5,391 bases of DNA from a bacterium (GCA_003646045.1 QNDV01000198.1:1-5391), one strand, 5' to 3'. Numbered from the stretch's first letter, positions 1-5,391 are shown. Notes: generated from the sequence alone by a model not told the origin. Made by a program: numbers and translations.

Positions 1-477
1 GATGTGCTGAGTGAAACGGGCGCTTGGGATACGCTGGTCTGGTTTGCGGCGCTGGTCATGATGGCCACCAACCTCAATACTCTTGGTTTGATCCCCTGGT
101 TCGGTACGACCATCGGCGAACTGGTAGGCGACATCCCCTGGGTGGCGGCGTTTCTCATCCTGGCCCTGGCCTATTTCTACAGCCACTACCTGTTTGCGAG
201 CAATACCGCCCACATCAGCGCCATGTACGCCGCGTTCCTGGCGGTTGCCATTGCGGTGGGAGCACCGCCCATGCTGGCCGCCCTGGTGCTGGCCTTCTTC
301 GGCAACCTGATGAGCAGCATGACGCACTACGGCACCGGCCCGGCTCCGGTCTTCTTCGGTTCCGGCTATGTCGATATGGGCACGTGGTGGAAGCTTGGAT
401 TCCTGATCAGTGTCGTCAATATCGTCATCTGGCTGGGCATCGGTGGTCTCTGGTGGAAAGTGCTGGGTCTGTGGTAG
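1..477 (+). CDS. DASS/SLC13-family anion (dicarboxylate/citrate) transporter, C-terminal part
   Basis: Partial gene: the frame is open from the first base (codon 1 is gat, Asp) and ends at tag 475-477, so the 5' part lies outside the window. A GTG at nt 4 is in frame but is almost certainly internal. The visible 158 residues are very hydrophobic, with about four membrane stretches: WDTLVWFAALVMM, PWVAAFLILALAYFY, the long stretch after ISAMYAAFL, and a last helix rich in Ile, Val, Leu and Trp. Two family marks are visible. The first is an SNT triplet (nt 199-207), matching the second Ser-Asn-Thr substrate/Na+ site of DASS carriers such as VcINDY. The second is the THYGTGPAP...FFGSGYV segment (about nt 322-372), typical of CitT-like and plastid 2-oxoglutarate/malate translocator-like members. 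The family moves di- and tricarboxylates across the inner membrane by Na+ symport or exchange. The substrate and coupling ion cannot be told from this fragment. A hairpin follows 45 nt after the stop, so it is probably the last gene of its unit. Confidence 0.9.
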   Translation, partial: DVLSETGAWDTLVWFAALVMMATNLNTLGLIPWFGTTIGELVGDIPWVAAFLILALAYFYSHYLFASNTAHISAMYAAFLAVAIAVGAPPMLAALVLAFFGNLMSSMTHYGTGPAPVFFGSGYVDMGTWWKLGFLISVVNIVIWLGIGGLWWKVLGLW

Positions 478-521
478 GAGTCAGGCTGGGTATCATCGCC
501 ATCGTGCTGGGCATCATCCTG

Positions 522-548
522 ACGGGCGAGGCTGTTTGCCTCGCCCGT
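522..548 (+). terminator. Hairpin terminator after the transporter gene
   Basis: A perfect 11-bp inverted repeat: acgggcgaggc (522-532), loop tgttt, gcctcgcccgt (538-548). It starts 45 nt after the transporter stop and about 145 nt before the channel gene start. There is no proper T-run after the stem (ttctgc), so it is not a textbook intrinsic terminator. The position and perfect GC-rich stem still make transcription termination or 3'-end protection the simplest reading. The stem closely resembles the one at 2189-2215. Confidence 0.65.
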
Positions 549-683
549 TCTGCATGGGGGACCCTGCGTGCGACACCACCACCAATAATATTTCGACAGT
601 AATTCTGCACGCCCCTGCCAGTGTTATCCTTAAATTCTGCCCGAATCAGCCGATAGATGCTCTGTACGAATTTTTCCACGTTC

Positions 684-688
684 AGGGG
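684..688 (+). promoter_or_regulatory. Shine-Dalgarno that sets the channel gene start at 693
   Basis: AGGGG lies 4 nt before ATG 693, a slightly short spacing. The alternative in-frame ATG at 657 has no purine-rich site upstream (cgaatcagccgatag). Starting at 693 also places the first transmembrane helix right at the N-terminus, as is normal for 2-TM channels. Confidence 0.55.
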
Positions 689-692
689 CGTC

Positions 693-1283
693 ATGTTCGG
701 CAACAAACATCTTCTGCGACAGCTGGCAATCCTGCTGCTGATCATCCTTACCGGCGGCACCGTGGGCTACTCCATCGTCGAGGACGGCTGGACCCTCTTC
801 GACGGGTTCTACATGACCCTGATCACCCTGACCACCATCGGCTTCAGTGAGGTCCACACCCTCTCCACCGGAGGGCGCATTCTCACGGTGCTGATCATCG
901 TGTTCGGCCTCGGCGCGGCCGCCACGATCCTCACCCAGCTGGCCCAGTTGATGATGGAGGGTAATCTCCTTGCCGTTTGGAGGAAACGCCGCATGGAAAA
1001 GAGAATCGCGAAGATGCAGGACCACGTCATCATCTGTGGCTACGGGCGCATCGGGCAGGCCATCTGTCGGGATCTGACCAACATGGGCGTGCGCTGTGTG
1101 ATCATCGACCGTGACGATACCCGCATCGAGTATGCCCAGGGCATGGAGATCCCCGTGCTGGCGGGCAACGCCACCACGGACCAGGCACTCCTGGACTGCG
1201 GCATCGAACGGGCCTCGATACTGTGGCCGCTCTTTCCAACGACTCGGCCAACCTGTTCGTGGCGTTGGCGGCCCGGGACCTGA
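693..1283 (+). CDS. 2-TM potassium-channel pore with start of RCK (TrkA-N) domain; N-terminal part of a frameshifted channel gene
   Basis: Numbering from ATG 693. TM1 spans about residues 8-26 (LRQLAILLLIILTGG), the pore helix 35-47, the selectivity filter 48-52 (T-I-G-F-S) and TM2 about 62-84, which is the Ion_trans_2 (PF07885) layout. A basic linker (VWRKRRMEKR) leads to a TrkA-N/RCK Rossmann fold starting HVIICGYGRIG (111-121). Its GxGxxG dinucleotide loop is followed by the acidic end of beta-2 (VIIDRD, Asp139 and Asp141). Such proteins are inner-membrane K+ channels, working as tetramers, whose cytosolic RCK ring gates the pore on binding nucleotides or ions. The family-like reading stops at GIERASIL (to about nt 1223). 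The remaining 19 codons (WPLFPTTRPTCSW...) look nothing like an RCK domain, while the continuation (VAALSNDSANLFV) is in another frame. As written this would be a 196-residue truncated protein that should not assemble a normal gating ring. The last filter residue is Ser (agt, 846-848) instead of the usual Gly. No convincing sigma70 promoter was seen in 549-683. Confidence 0.85.
   Translation: MFGNKHLLRQLAILLLIILTGGTVGYSIVEDGWTLFDGFYMTLITLTTIGFSEVHTLSTGGRILTVLIIVFGLGAAATILTQLAQLMMEGNLLAVWRKRRMEKRIAKMQDHVIICGYGRIGQAICRDLTNMGVRCVIIDRDDTRIEYAQGMEIPVLAGNATTDQALLDCGIERASILWPLFPTTRPTCSWRWRPGT
1218..1226 (+). other. Apparent -1 frameshift inside the RCK-N domain
   Basis: The reading tcg-ata-ctg-tgg-ccg (S-I-L-W-P) leaves the family pattern. 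Adding one G (ctg-gtg-gcc) gives S-I-L-V-A and joins GIERASIL directly to VAALSNDSANLFVALAARDL, the usual RCK-N continuation. One missing G in the ctg(g)tgg run at about 1223-1224 therefore explains the break with a single event. There is no slippery heptamer or clear downstream structure that would suggest programmed frameshifting. Confidence 0.8.
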
Positions 1284-2104
1284 ACCCGAACCTGACAGTC
1301 ATCGCCCGCGGCGAGGACAAGTCCATCGAGACGAGGATGCTGCGGGCCGGCGTGGATCGGGTGGTCTACCCCGCACAACTGGGCGGCGGACAGATCGCCC
1401 GACTCATCGGGGCGGAGCTGGGCCACGACGAGGAAGCGGATGCCCGTCGCAGGCTCACCGACGTCATGGGATTCGAATTGCAGGTCTACCGGAATTTCAA
1501 CAAGGACGGCACCACCACGGGCGAAATCCTGGAGAAGACCGCTGCTCTCAGGGTGGTGGCACACATAGATGAGGACGGCGTGCGTCACCAGGATCCGGAG
1601 GCCGACCACTCCGTAGGCGAGGGCGAAGCGGTGGTGCTGATCACCGAGATCGCGGCCGCACCCGTGGCCGCGACCGAAGAGGACGACGGTTTGTGTTTCC
1701 CAAAGAACCTGAGTGTGGGTATCCCCGCCATCGATGAGGAGCACCATCATATCCTCAGAATGATCCACCGGCTCAGGACGGCGGATACCGACCGTGCCAA
1801 CAGTGTGGCCCATGAAGTCCTGCTGGACCTGCGGGAATATACCGTCAGGCACTTCCGGCACGAGGAATCCCTCCTGGTGAGTGCCGACTATCCGGAGATC
1901 GACGACCACATAGCCGAACACCGGTCCCTGACGAAGAAGGTCGACCAACTCCTGGCCGAAAGCGGCCAGATGCACCGGGACAACCTGATACATCTGCTGG
2001 ATCACTGGATACGGCACCATATCCTGGAGGTCGACCGTCGCTATGTGGATTACCTGAAGGGCGAGATCGACGCGGAAACGGTTGCGACGGGAAACCGGGA
2101 GTAG
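1223..2104 (+). CDS. RCK domain C-terminal part fused to a bacteriohemerythrin domain; C-terminal part of the frameshifted channel gene
   Basis: This is the continuation of the channel gene in the shifted frame, to tag 2102-2104; nt 1223 is only the first possible GTG and has no ribosome site. Numbering is for the restored 470-residue protein. Residues about 178-227 finish RCK-N (AALSNDSANLFVALAARDL, then AGVDRVVYPAQLGG). Residues about 255-319 resemble TrkA-C/RCK-C (GFELQVYRNF...TTTGEIL...SVGEGEAVVLI). An Ala/Glu/Asp-rich linker (320-333) leads to a hemerythrin domain at 334-457. All seven di-iron ligands of the canonical fold are present: His351 (IDEEH), His387 and Glu391 (HFRHEE), His406 and His410 (HIAEH), His443 and Asp448 (HILEVD). 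The usual Trp near the domain start is Phe336. Hemerythrins bind O2 reversibly at the di-iron centre and act in O2 storage, delivery or sensing. Fused to a channel ring, a sensing role is the natural inference. The frame stays clean for over 290 codons, so any loss of function would be very recent. Confidence 0.88.
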   Translation: MAALSNDSANLFVALAARDLNPNLTVIARGEDKSIETRMLRAGVDRVVYPAQLGGGQIARLIGAELGHDEEADARRRLTDVMGFELQVYRNFNKDGTTTGEILEKTAALRVVAHIDEDGVRHQDPEADHSVGEGEAVVLITEIAAAPVAATEEDDGLCFPKNLSVGIPAIDEEHHHILRMIHRLRTADTDRANSVAHEVLLDLREYTVRHFRHEESLLVSADYPEIDDHIAEHRSLTKKVDQLLAESGQMHRDNLIHLLDHWIRHHILEVDRRYVDYLKGEIDAETVATGNRE

Positions 2105-2188
2105 ACGACAAGACCCTTGGTGCGCACTACGCGAAGGTCGGCAAGAAGACGGTGGAAACCACCTGATCCAGGTCACTGGCAGAGGCTG

Positions 2189-2215
2189 ACGGGCGGGGCC
2201 AAATACCCCGCCCGT
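2189..2215. terminator. GC-rich hairpin between convergent genes, probable bidirectional terminator
   Basis: A perfect 10-bp stem: acgggcgggg (2189-2198), loop ccaaata, ccccgcccgt (2206-2215). It lies 85 nt past the channel-hemerythrin stop and 18 nt past the stop of the opposing secreted-protein gene. It is therefore placed to end transcription from both sides. No T-run follows on either strand. It shares 13 of 14 bases of its left arm with flank (ctgacgggcgRggc) and the cgcccgttc right end with the hairpin at 522-548. Confidence 0.65.
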
Positions 2216-2232
2216 TCACCGTATCGGGTCAG

Positions 2233-4638
2233 CTAGCGGACCAGCATCACCTTGGTGGTATTGGCCACGTTCCCGGCCCGGAAGTCCACCAGGTAGACTC
2301 CCGAAGCCATCTCCCGGCCAGCTGCGTTCCTGCCCTCCCAGACCAGATCGTGGCTTCCGGTTTGCCATACCTCGTCTGTCAGCACGGCCACCCGGCGACC
2401 CGCCAGATCGTAGACGGCGACAGTGACCCGCTGGGGCTCGTGCACCGTGAAGCGAATACTCGCCCGCGGGTTGAAGGGGTTGGGATGAATCCCCGTCAAG
2501 GCGGTCACTGACGGCGTGTTTTCCAGGTCCACCGCCGAGATCGAGACTGGTGACAGCAACGCATAGGGACTCTCGTTCCCGTGCACGTCCCGTGCGGCAA
2601 CCTTGTAGTAGTAGGAACTGCCCATTTGCCAGAGATCATCGTGGACAACAGACTCGGTGGGTGACGCCACCAGGTTGGTGGGAACAGGTACGAAATTCGG
2701 CGCCGTACCCCGGTAGACCAGGTAGTGGGAAAGATCCTGCTCGGTGTTGGGATCCCAGGTTATCTCCAGGCGTACCGGATCGTAGATCTGCTCACCGGCG
2801 ACCATGGCCGGCATTTCCGGAGCCAGATTGTCGATGGAGCGGCCGGTGTCCGGTTCGGAGATCCAGTAACCTGCGTGGCCCATGACGAAGCCGTGGGCCA
2901 CCACCTGGAATGCGTGATAGCCCTGGGACTCGGGGGTCAGGTTGAAGAGTGTGGACAGGGCCTGGGCATACCGGGACAGATGACGAGCTTCGAGATCGCC
3001 CAGGTATTCCCAGTACAGGGACTTGCCCTGAACCTCGCCCTTGCGGATGACCTTGCCCTTGAGGCCCGGCTCGAAGTCGTCCAGGTCCACGAGGGTCGCG
3101 GCCGAGGGCAGGGACTTGGCTGCGGCTCCATCCAGGGCCCGCCACAGGGAATAGGTTTCGATCTGTTCGTCGGGCCAGGGATCGAGGCGGCTGGCGCCCC
3201 AGGAAACATTTACCTGCCAGCCTTCATCACCGGGAATGTCATCCACCGCGGCGATGACCGGGCTGGGATAACCCCAATACCCGTTCCGTTCGATCCGCTG
3301 GATGTAGATGTCAGACGTTCCGTTGCCGAGGCGCGGATCGGTCCAGGCCAGGAAACCGCCGCCGTTACCGTCGCTGGCAAGCACGGGCAGGCGCTGATCG
3401 CCCAGAGCGGTACAAACCGGTGCTCCGTCCGTAGGCCACATCACCGTACCGGTAGCACCCACGCGCTGGGCATAGACATCGTAGTTGCTGAAGCGGTTGT
3501 CTTCCCACGCCACCACGGCTCCGCCGACTCCGTCCGGCACGATGCGGGGTACGTTCTGGGACGCGGTGGCCGTACAGACCGGCACTCCGGCAGCGGCCCA
3601 CAGGACGTTGCCCCCCATGTCGACGCGCTGGGCGTAGACATCTCCCTGGTCCCAGACGAATATCGCCCCCCCCGCCCCGTCACTGGCCAGGGCCGGATCG
3701 TAGGTGCCGCCGGGATTCGTATTGACGGCCAAGCCGTTGCCCAACCACTCGGAGCTGCCGTTCCCATCGACGAGCTGGGCATACACGTCCGAGTTCATGG
3801 AGCGGTTGTCCAGCCAGGTGACGATGATCCGGCCATGGTCGTCGGGGATGACCGCCGGTGACCACTGATCCCCGGTCGCGTTGCAGATGGTGCGACCATG
3901 GGGATACGTGTGCCATTCGAGCCAGCCGCCGGCGTTGACGTGCTGGCCGAGAATGTTGTTGCCCGCGCCGGTGTTGATGCTCCAGACGAAGTAGGCACCA
4001 CCCATACCGTTGGCAGCCATGACGAAGTCCTGCTGGTCACCGGTGGTGGTGCAGACGCCGAAGCCACCGACGGTCCAGAGTTCGTTGCCCTCCGGATCGA
4101 GACGCTGGGCATAGAGGTCGATGTCCGCCCCACGGTTGTCGGGCCAGGCAACGATGGCGCCACCGGCATGGTCGGTGGTGATGTGCGGACCCGATCCCGT
4201 GCCGGCCACCAGGTTGACGCCGTTGGGAAACCACAAAGTATTGCCGCCACTGTCGAGCCGCTGGGCATAGATACCCTCGGTGACGCCGCTGCGAAAGTCC
4301 GTCCAGGCGACTATCACGCCGCCCGTGCCGTCGCTGACAGCGACCGGGGCGTACTGTTCGTTAGCCTCAACAGCTACGGGCACTCCGGCACCCCAGAGCG
4401 CGTTGCCCCAGGCGTCGTAGCGTTGGGCGTAGATGTCGTGGTAGCCCGTTTCATGGGCCACATAGACGATGATCACGCCGCCGTCCGGGCCTGTGACCAC
4501 CTGAGGATCCCACGGATTCAACAGGGCCGGATCGTCAACGAGGTTGCCGTCGAGAACCCAGTCGGCACGAACCCCCGGCGCCAGGGCCAGCAGCGCCATT
4601 ACCAGCGCCAGGATTGTGGACACGGTGGATGTCTTCAT
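2233..4638 (-). CDS. Secreted repeat (probable beta-propeller) protein with fibronectin-III-like domains and FlgD-like C-terminal module
   Basis: 801 residues. Start ATG 4638-4636 has a good ribosome site (GAGGGAG, 8 nt upstream) and begins a classic signal peptide: MKTS, then a hydrophobic core (ILALVMALLALA), with a likely cut after VRA25. There is no lipobox Cys. Residues about 46-450 hold eight copies of a roughly 49-56-residue repeat: ...P.v..DG.GG.IVAW.D.R....DIYAQR.D..GN.LW...GvpVc... The YAQR anchors start at residues 70, 124, 176, 230 (degenerate, LGQH), 286, 335, 389 and 445 (YIQR). The DG-GG-hydrophobic-W-D pattern suggests beta-propeller blades. Residues about 456-605 and 607-703 resemble fibronectin-III domains (YSLWR; YLVYRGTAPNFVP, then YYYKVAARDVHGNES), the first with a long insertion. 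Residues about 712-801 form a FlgD-Ig/T9SS-type C-terminal module (HPNPFNP, VAVYDLAGRRVAVL, GVYLVDF). The protein is exported and may be surface-attached or released; its ligand or activity is unknown and no catalytic motif is seen. Confidence 0.9.
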   Translation of the reverse strand: MKTSTVSTILALVMALLALAPGVRADWVLDGNLVDDPALLNPWDPQVVTGPDGGVIIVYVAHETGYHDIYAQRYDAWGNALWGAGVPVAVEANEQYAPVAVSDGTGGVIVAWTDFRSGVTEGIYAQRLDSGGNTLWFPNGVNLVAGTGSGPHITTDHAGGAIVAWPDNRGADIDLYAQRLDPEGNELWTVGGFGVCTTTGDQQDFVMAANGMGGAYFVWSINTGAGNNILGQHVNAGGWLEWHTYPHGRTICNATGDQWSPAVIPDDHGRIIVTWLDNRSMNSDVYAQLVDGNGSSEWLGNGLAVNTNPGGTYDPALASDGAGGAIFVWDQGDVYAQRVDMGGNVLWAAAGVPVCTATASQNVPRIVPDGVGGAVVAWEDNRFSNYDVYAQRVGATGTVMWPTDGAPVCTALGDQRLPVLASDGNGGGFLAWTDPRLGNGTSDIYIQRIERNGYWGYPSPVIAAVDDIPGDEGWQVNVSWGASRLDPWPDEQIETYSLWRALDGAAAKSLPSAATLVDLDDFEPGLKGKVIRKGEVQGKSLYWEYLGDLEARHLSRYAQALSTLFNLTPESQGYHAFQVVAHGFVMGHAGYWISEPDTGRSIDNLAPEMPAMVAGEQIYDPVRLEITWDPNTEQDLSHYLVYRGTAPNFVPVPTNLVASPTESVVHDDLWQMGSSYYYKVAARDVHGNESPYALLSPVSISAVDLENTPSVTALTGIHPNPFNPRASIRFTVHEPQRVTVAVYDLAGRRVAVLTDEVWQTGSHDLVWEGRNAAGREMASGVYLVDFRAGNVANTTKVMLVR
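3289..4503 (-). repeat. Eight-unit coding repeat (YAQR / DG-GG-IVAW) of the secreted protein
   Basis: The repeats are visible in the DNA as well. On the + strand the motif cgctgggcatagac or close variants recurs near 3460, 3625, 4100, 4257 and 4420 (complement of the VYAQR codons), and a weaker form (gagctgggcatacac) occurs near 3771. Unit spacing is 49-56 codons and the units have diverged a good deal, so this is an old duplication series rather than a recent tandem array. Unit four (about residues 185-233) has lost the YAQR anchor. Unit six is the shortest, lacking the usual D-x-R loop before DVYAQR. Confidence 0.8.
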
Positions 4639-4646
4639 GATCGCTT

Positions 4647-4653
4647 CTCCCTC
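4647..4653 (-). promoter_or_regulatory. Shine-Dalgarno of the secreted-protein gene
   Basis: GAGGGAG on the - strand, 8 nt before ATG 4638. It supports this start; the nearby upstream ATG (4655-4653) is out of frame. Confidence 0.7.
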
Positions 4654-4821
4654 ATGAACGTGAAGTCCTGGCGTACGCCGGCGGCAGCCTGAGCGACGGC
4701 ATCGCCCGGTATGCGGGTAGTGGAAGACAGGAAAACGACACCTGCGCAGGTTGCTTGGACACCGGAATCCCCCGATCAGAGGTCCAGCGCGGCAGGGTCT
4801 TCGTATGGATTAGGACTTCGG

Positions 4822-4850
4822 ATTGTATACCATGGCGGCCCCGATGCCAA
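4822..4850 (-). promoter_or_regulatory. Sigma70-like promoter for the secreted-protein gene
   Basis: On the - strand, TTGGCA (4850-4845, one mismatch to TTGACA) and TACAAT (4827-4822, one mismatch to TATAAT) are separated by exactly 17 bp. The predicted transcript start is near 4815, giving a 5' leader of about 175 nt before ATG 4638. No other element this good was seen between 4639 and 4920. The assignment rests on sequence match alone, and the sigma factor preference of the host is unknown. Confidence 0.6.
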
Positions 4851-4856
4851 GCGGAA

Positions 4857-4876
4857 TTTGATACGACGGGATCAAA
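4857..4876. repeat. AT-rich inverted repeat upstream of the promoter, possible operator
   Basis: TTTGAT (4857-4862), 8-nt spacer, ATCAAA (4871-4876): a perfect 6-bp dyad. It sits 6 bp upstream of the -35 box of the - strand promoter, in a locally AT-richer stretch, where an activator might bind. It could instead be a weak hairpin behind the TolC-family gene, whose stop is 44 nt away. A 6-bp dyad can arise by chance. Confidence 0.3.
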
Positions 4877-4920
4877 GCCTGATTACAGGCCAACTAATCC
4901 CATACCGGGGCGTTCGACCG

Positions 4921-5391
4921 CTAACGTCCAGCCGCAAACGTCTCCAGCTCGTCCAGCCACGCCGTCTGTTCCTCGGCCTCTGTGAAGAACGTGAACCGTC
5001 CCACCGCACGCTCGACCCGCATCAGGTCCAGCAGGTGGCCATAGACCGCGTCGGCGGCAGTCAGTTCCGTGTTCAAAGCGTTGGTCTGCGCGTCGATCAG
5101 GTCGACCAGCAATGCACGACCCAGGGTGTAGTTGTCCGTGACCAGACCCAGGTTGAGACGCGCAGCCTCGGCCGCCTGGCGTGAGAGATTGATGGAGAGG
5201 CGACTGCTGGTGGCCTGGAAAACCGCGCTGCGCACGTCCCGCTCGATACGCTCGGCGGCGGCGCGGCGGGCAATCTCGAGCCGGTAGGTTTCCTGGGTGG
5301 ACCGACGAGTCTCCGCGAAACGACCGCCACCCTCGAAAATGGGGAGCGACAGGAACACGGACATACTCCAGTCGGTATCGTCCGGCAGGCC
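4921..5391 (-). CDS. TolC-family outer-membrane efflux protein, C-terminal part
   Basis: Partial: the frame is open to the window edge and ends at tag (4923-4921); 156 residues are visible. An ATG at 5364 is in frame, but the residues before it (LPDDTDWS) run straight into SVFLSLPIFEGGGR. This is the outer-membrane-strand and turn signature (W....LslPlFdGG) that opens the second OEP (PF02321) repeat, so the true start lies upstream of the window. What follows is the long alpha-helical hairpin (ETRRSTQETYRLEIARRAAAE...), then NYTLGRALLVDLIDAQTNAL, matching the family's Y..G......lldaq..l pattern, and a final helix ending VERAVGRF. TolC-type trimers form the outer-membrane duct of tripartite efflux pumps or type I secretion. 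Such genes are often next to periplasmic adaptor and inner-membrane pump genes, which would lie to the right of this window. It is a separate unit from the secreted-protein gene, which has its own promoter. Confidence 0.9.
   Translation of the reverse strand, partial: GLPDDTDWSMSVFLSLPIFEGGGRFAETRRSTQETYRLEIARRAAAERIERDVRSAVFQATSSRLSINLSRQAAEAARLNLGLVTDNYTLGRALLVDLIDAQTNALNTELTAADAVYGHLLDLMRVERAVGRFTFFTEAEEQTAWLDELETFAAGR

Noticed and set aside
657..692. Earlier in-frame ATG (657) as the start of the channel gene
   Set aside because: No Shine-Dalgarno, and it adds 12 residues (MLCTNFSTFRGV) unlike a channel N-terminus; ATG 693 has AGGGG upstream.
549..692. Sigma70 promoter for the channel gene (taatat at 586-591 or ttaaat at 630-635 as -10)
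   Set aside because: Neither has an acceptable -35 box at 16-18 bp; AT-rich hexamers alone are not enough.
1218..1240. Programmed ribosomal frameshifting joining the two halves of the channel gene
   Set aside because: No slippery heptamer such as A-AAA-AAG, no internal Shine-Dalgarno-like stimulator or evident structure; a single lost G is simpler.
2105..2166. Short reading (DDKTLGAHYAKVGKKTVETT) just after the hemerythrin stop, possibly a second frameshifted tail
   Set aside because: It faintly resembles a hemerythrin C-terminus, but the in-frame domain already contains the final His/Asp ligands and ends at a normal length, so no tail is missing. Twenty codons can be chance.
1040..2176. 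378-codon open frame on the - strand opposite the channel-hemerythrin gene
   Set aside because: It is the antisense of a clearly recognisable coding region in GC-rich DNA. Its product shows no family motif, and the + strand has complete domain and metal-ligand signatures.
2725..3861. 378-codon open frame on the + strand inside the secreted-protein gene
   Set aside because: Antisense shadow of the repeat and fibronectin-III-like region; its repeating look (GVDI, RPV) simply mirrors the - strand repeats.
3898..4692. 264-codon open frame on the + strand opposite the 5' part of the secreted-protein gene
   Set aside because: Shadow of the repeats. The - strand has signal peptide, ribosome site and promoter at the right places.
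4639..4815. Riboswitch or small RNA in the leader of the secreted-protein gene
   Set aside because: No conserved core of a riboswitch class that I recognise and no strong terminator/antiterminator pair by eye.
4711..5184. 157-codon open frame on the + strand covering the intergenic region and the TolC-family end
   Set aside because: No ribosome site or recognisable product; it overlaps a clear OEP-family coding region on the other strand and the promoter of the secreted-protein gene.

Overview
The window is GC-rich DNA from a Gram-negative (diderm) bacterium. The outer-membrane TolC-type protein at the right edge shows the diderm envelope. The large secreted protein ends in a FlgD-like/T9SS-like C-terminal module (HPNPFNP, then YDLAGRRV, then SGVYLV) and carries DIYAQR-type repeats. 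From memory, this combination is common in uncultivated lineages of the FCB superphylum and its neighbours, such as Krumholzibacteriota or Eisenbacteria. The taxon is an inference, not something the sequence proves.

Layout, left to right: (1) the 3' end of a DASS/SLC13-type anion transporter gene on + (nt 1-477), closed by a perfect 11-bp hairpin at 522-548. (2) A gene on + (693-2104) that, after restoring one base near nt 1223, encodes about 470 residues: a two-TM potassium-channel pore, a RCK (TrkA-N/TrkA-C) regulatory unit and a complete C-terminal bacteriohemerythrin domain. As written, the gene is split by a -1 frameshift into 693-1283 and 1223-2104. (3) A hairpin at 2189-2215 between convergent genes. 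(4) An 801-residue secreted repeat protein on - (4638-2233), with a strong sigma70-like promoter about 180 nt upstream of its start codon. (5) The 3' end of a TolC-family outer-membrane efflux gene on - (5391-4921), running off the window.

The genes do not form one operon: there are two + units facing two - units. The main point of interest is gene 2. Its architecture joins an ion-conducting pore and a nucleotide/ion-sensing RCK ring to a di-iron O2-binding domain with all seven metal ligands present. This suggests a cation channel gated by oxygen, redox state or iron. The frameshift must be settled before calling it a working gene; its position and the intact reading on both sides fit a single missing G, either a sequencing/assembly error or a very recent mutation.
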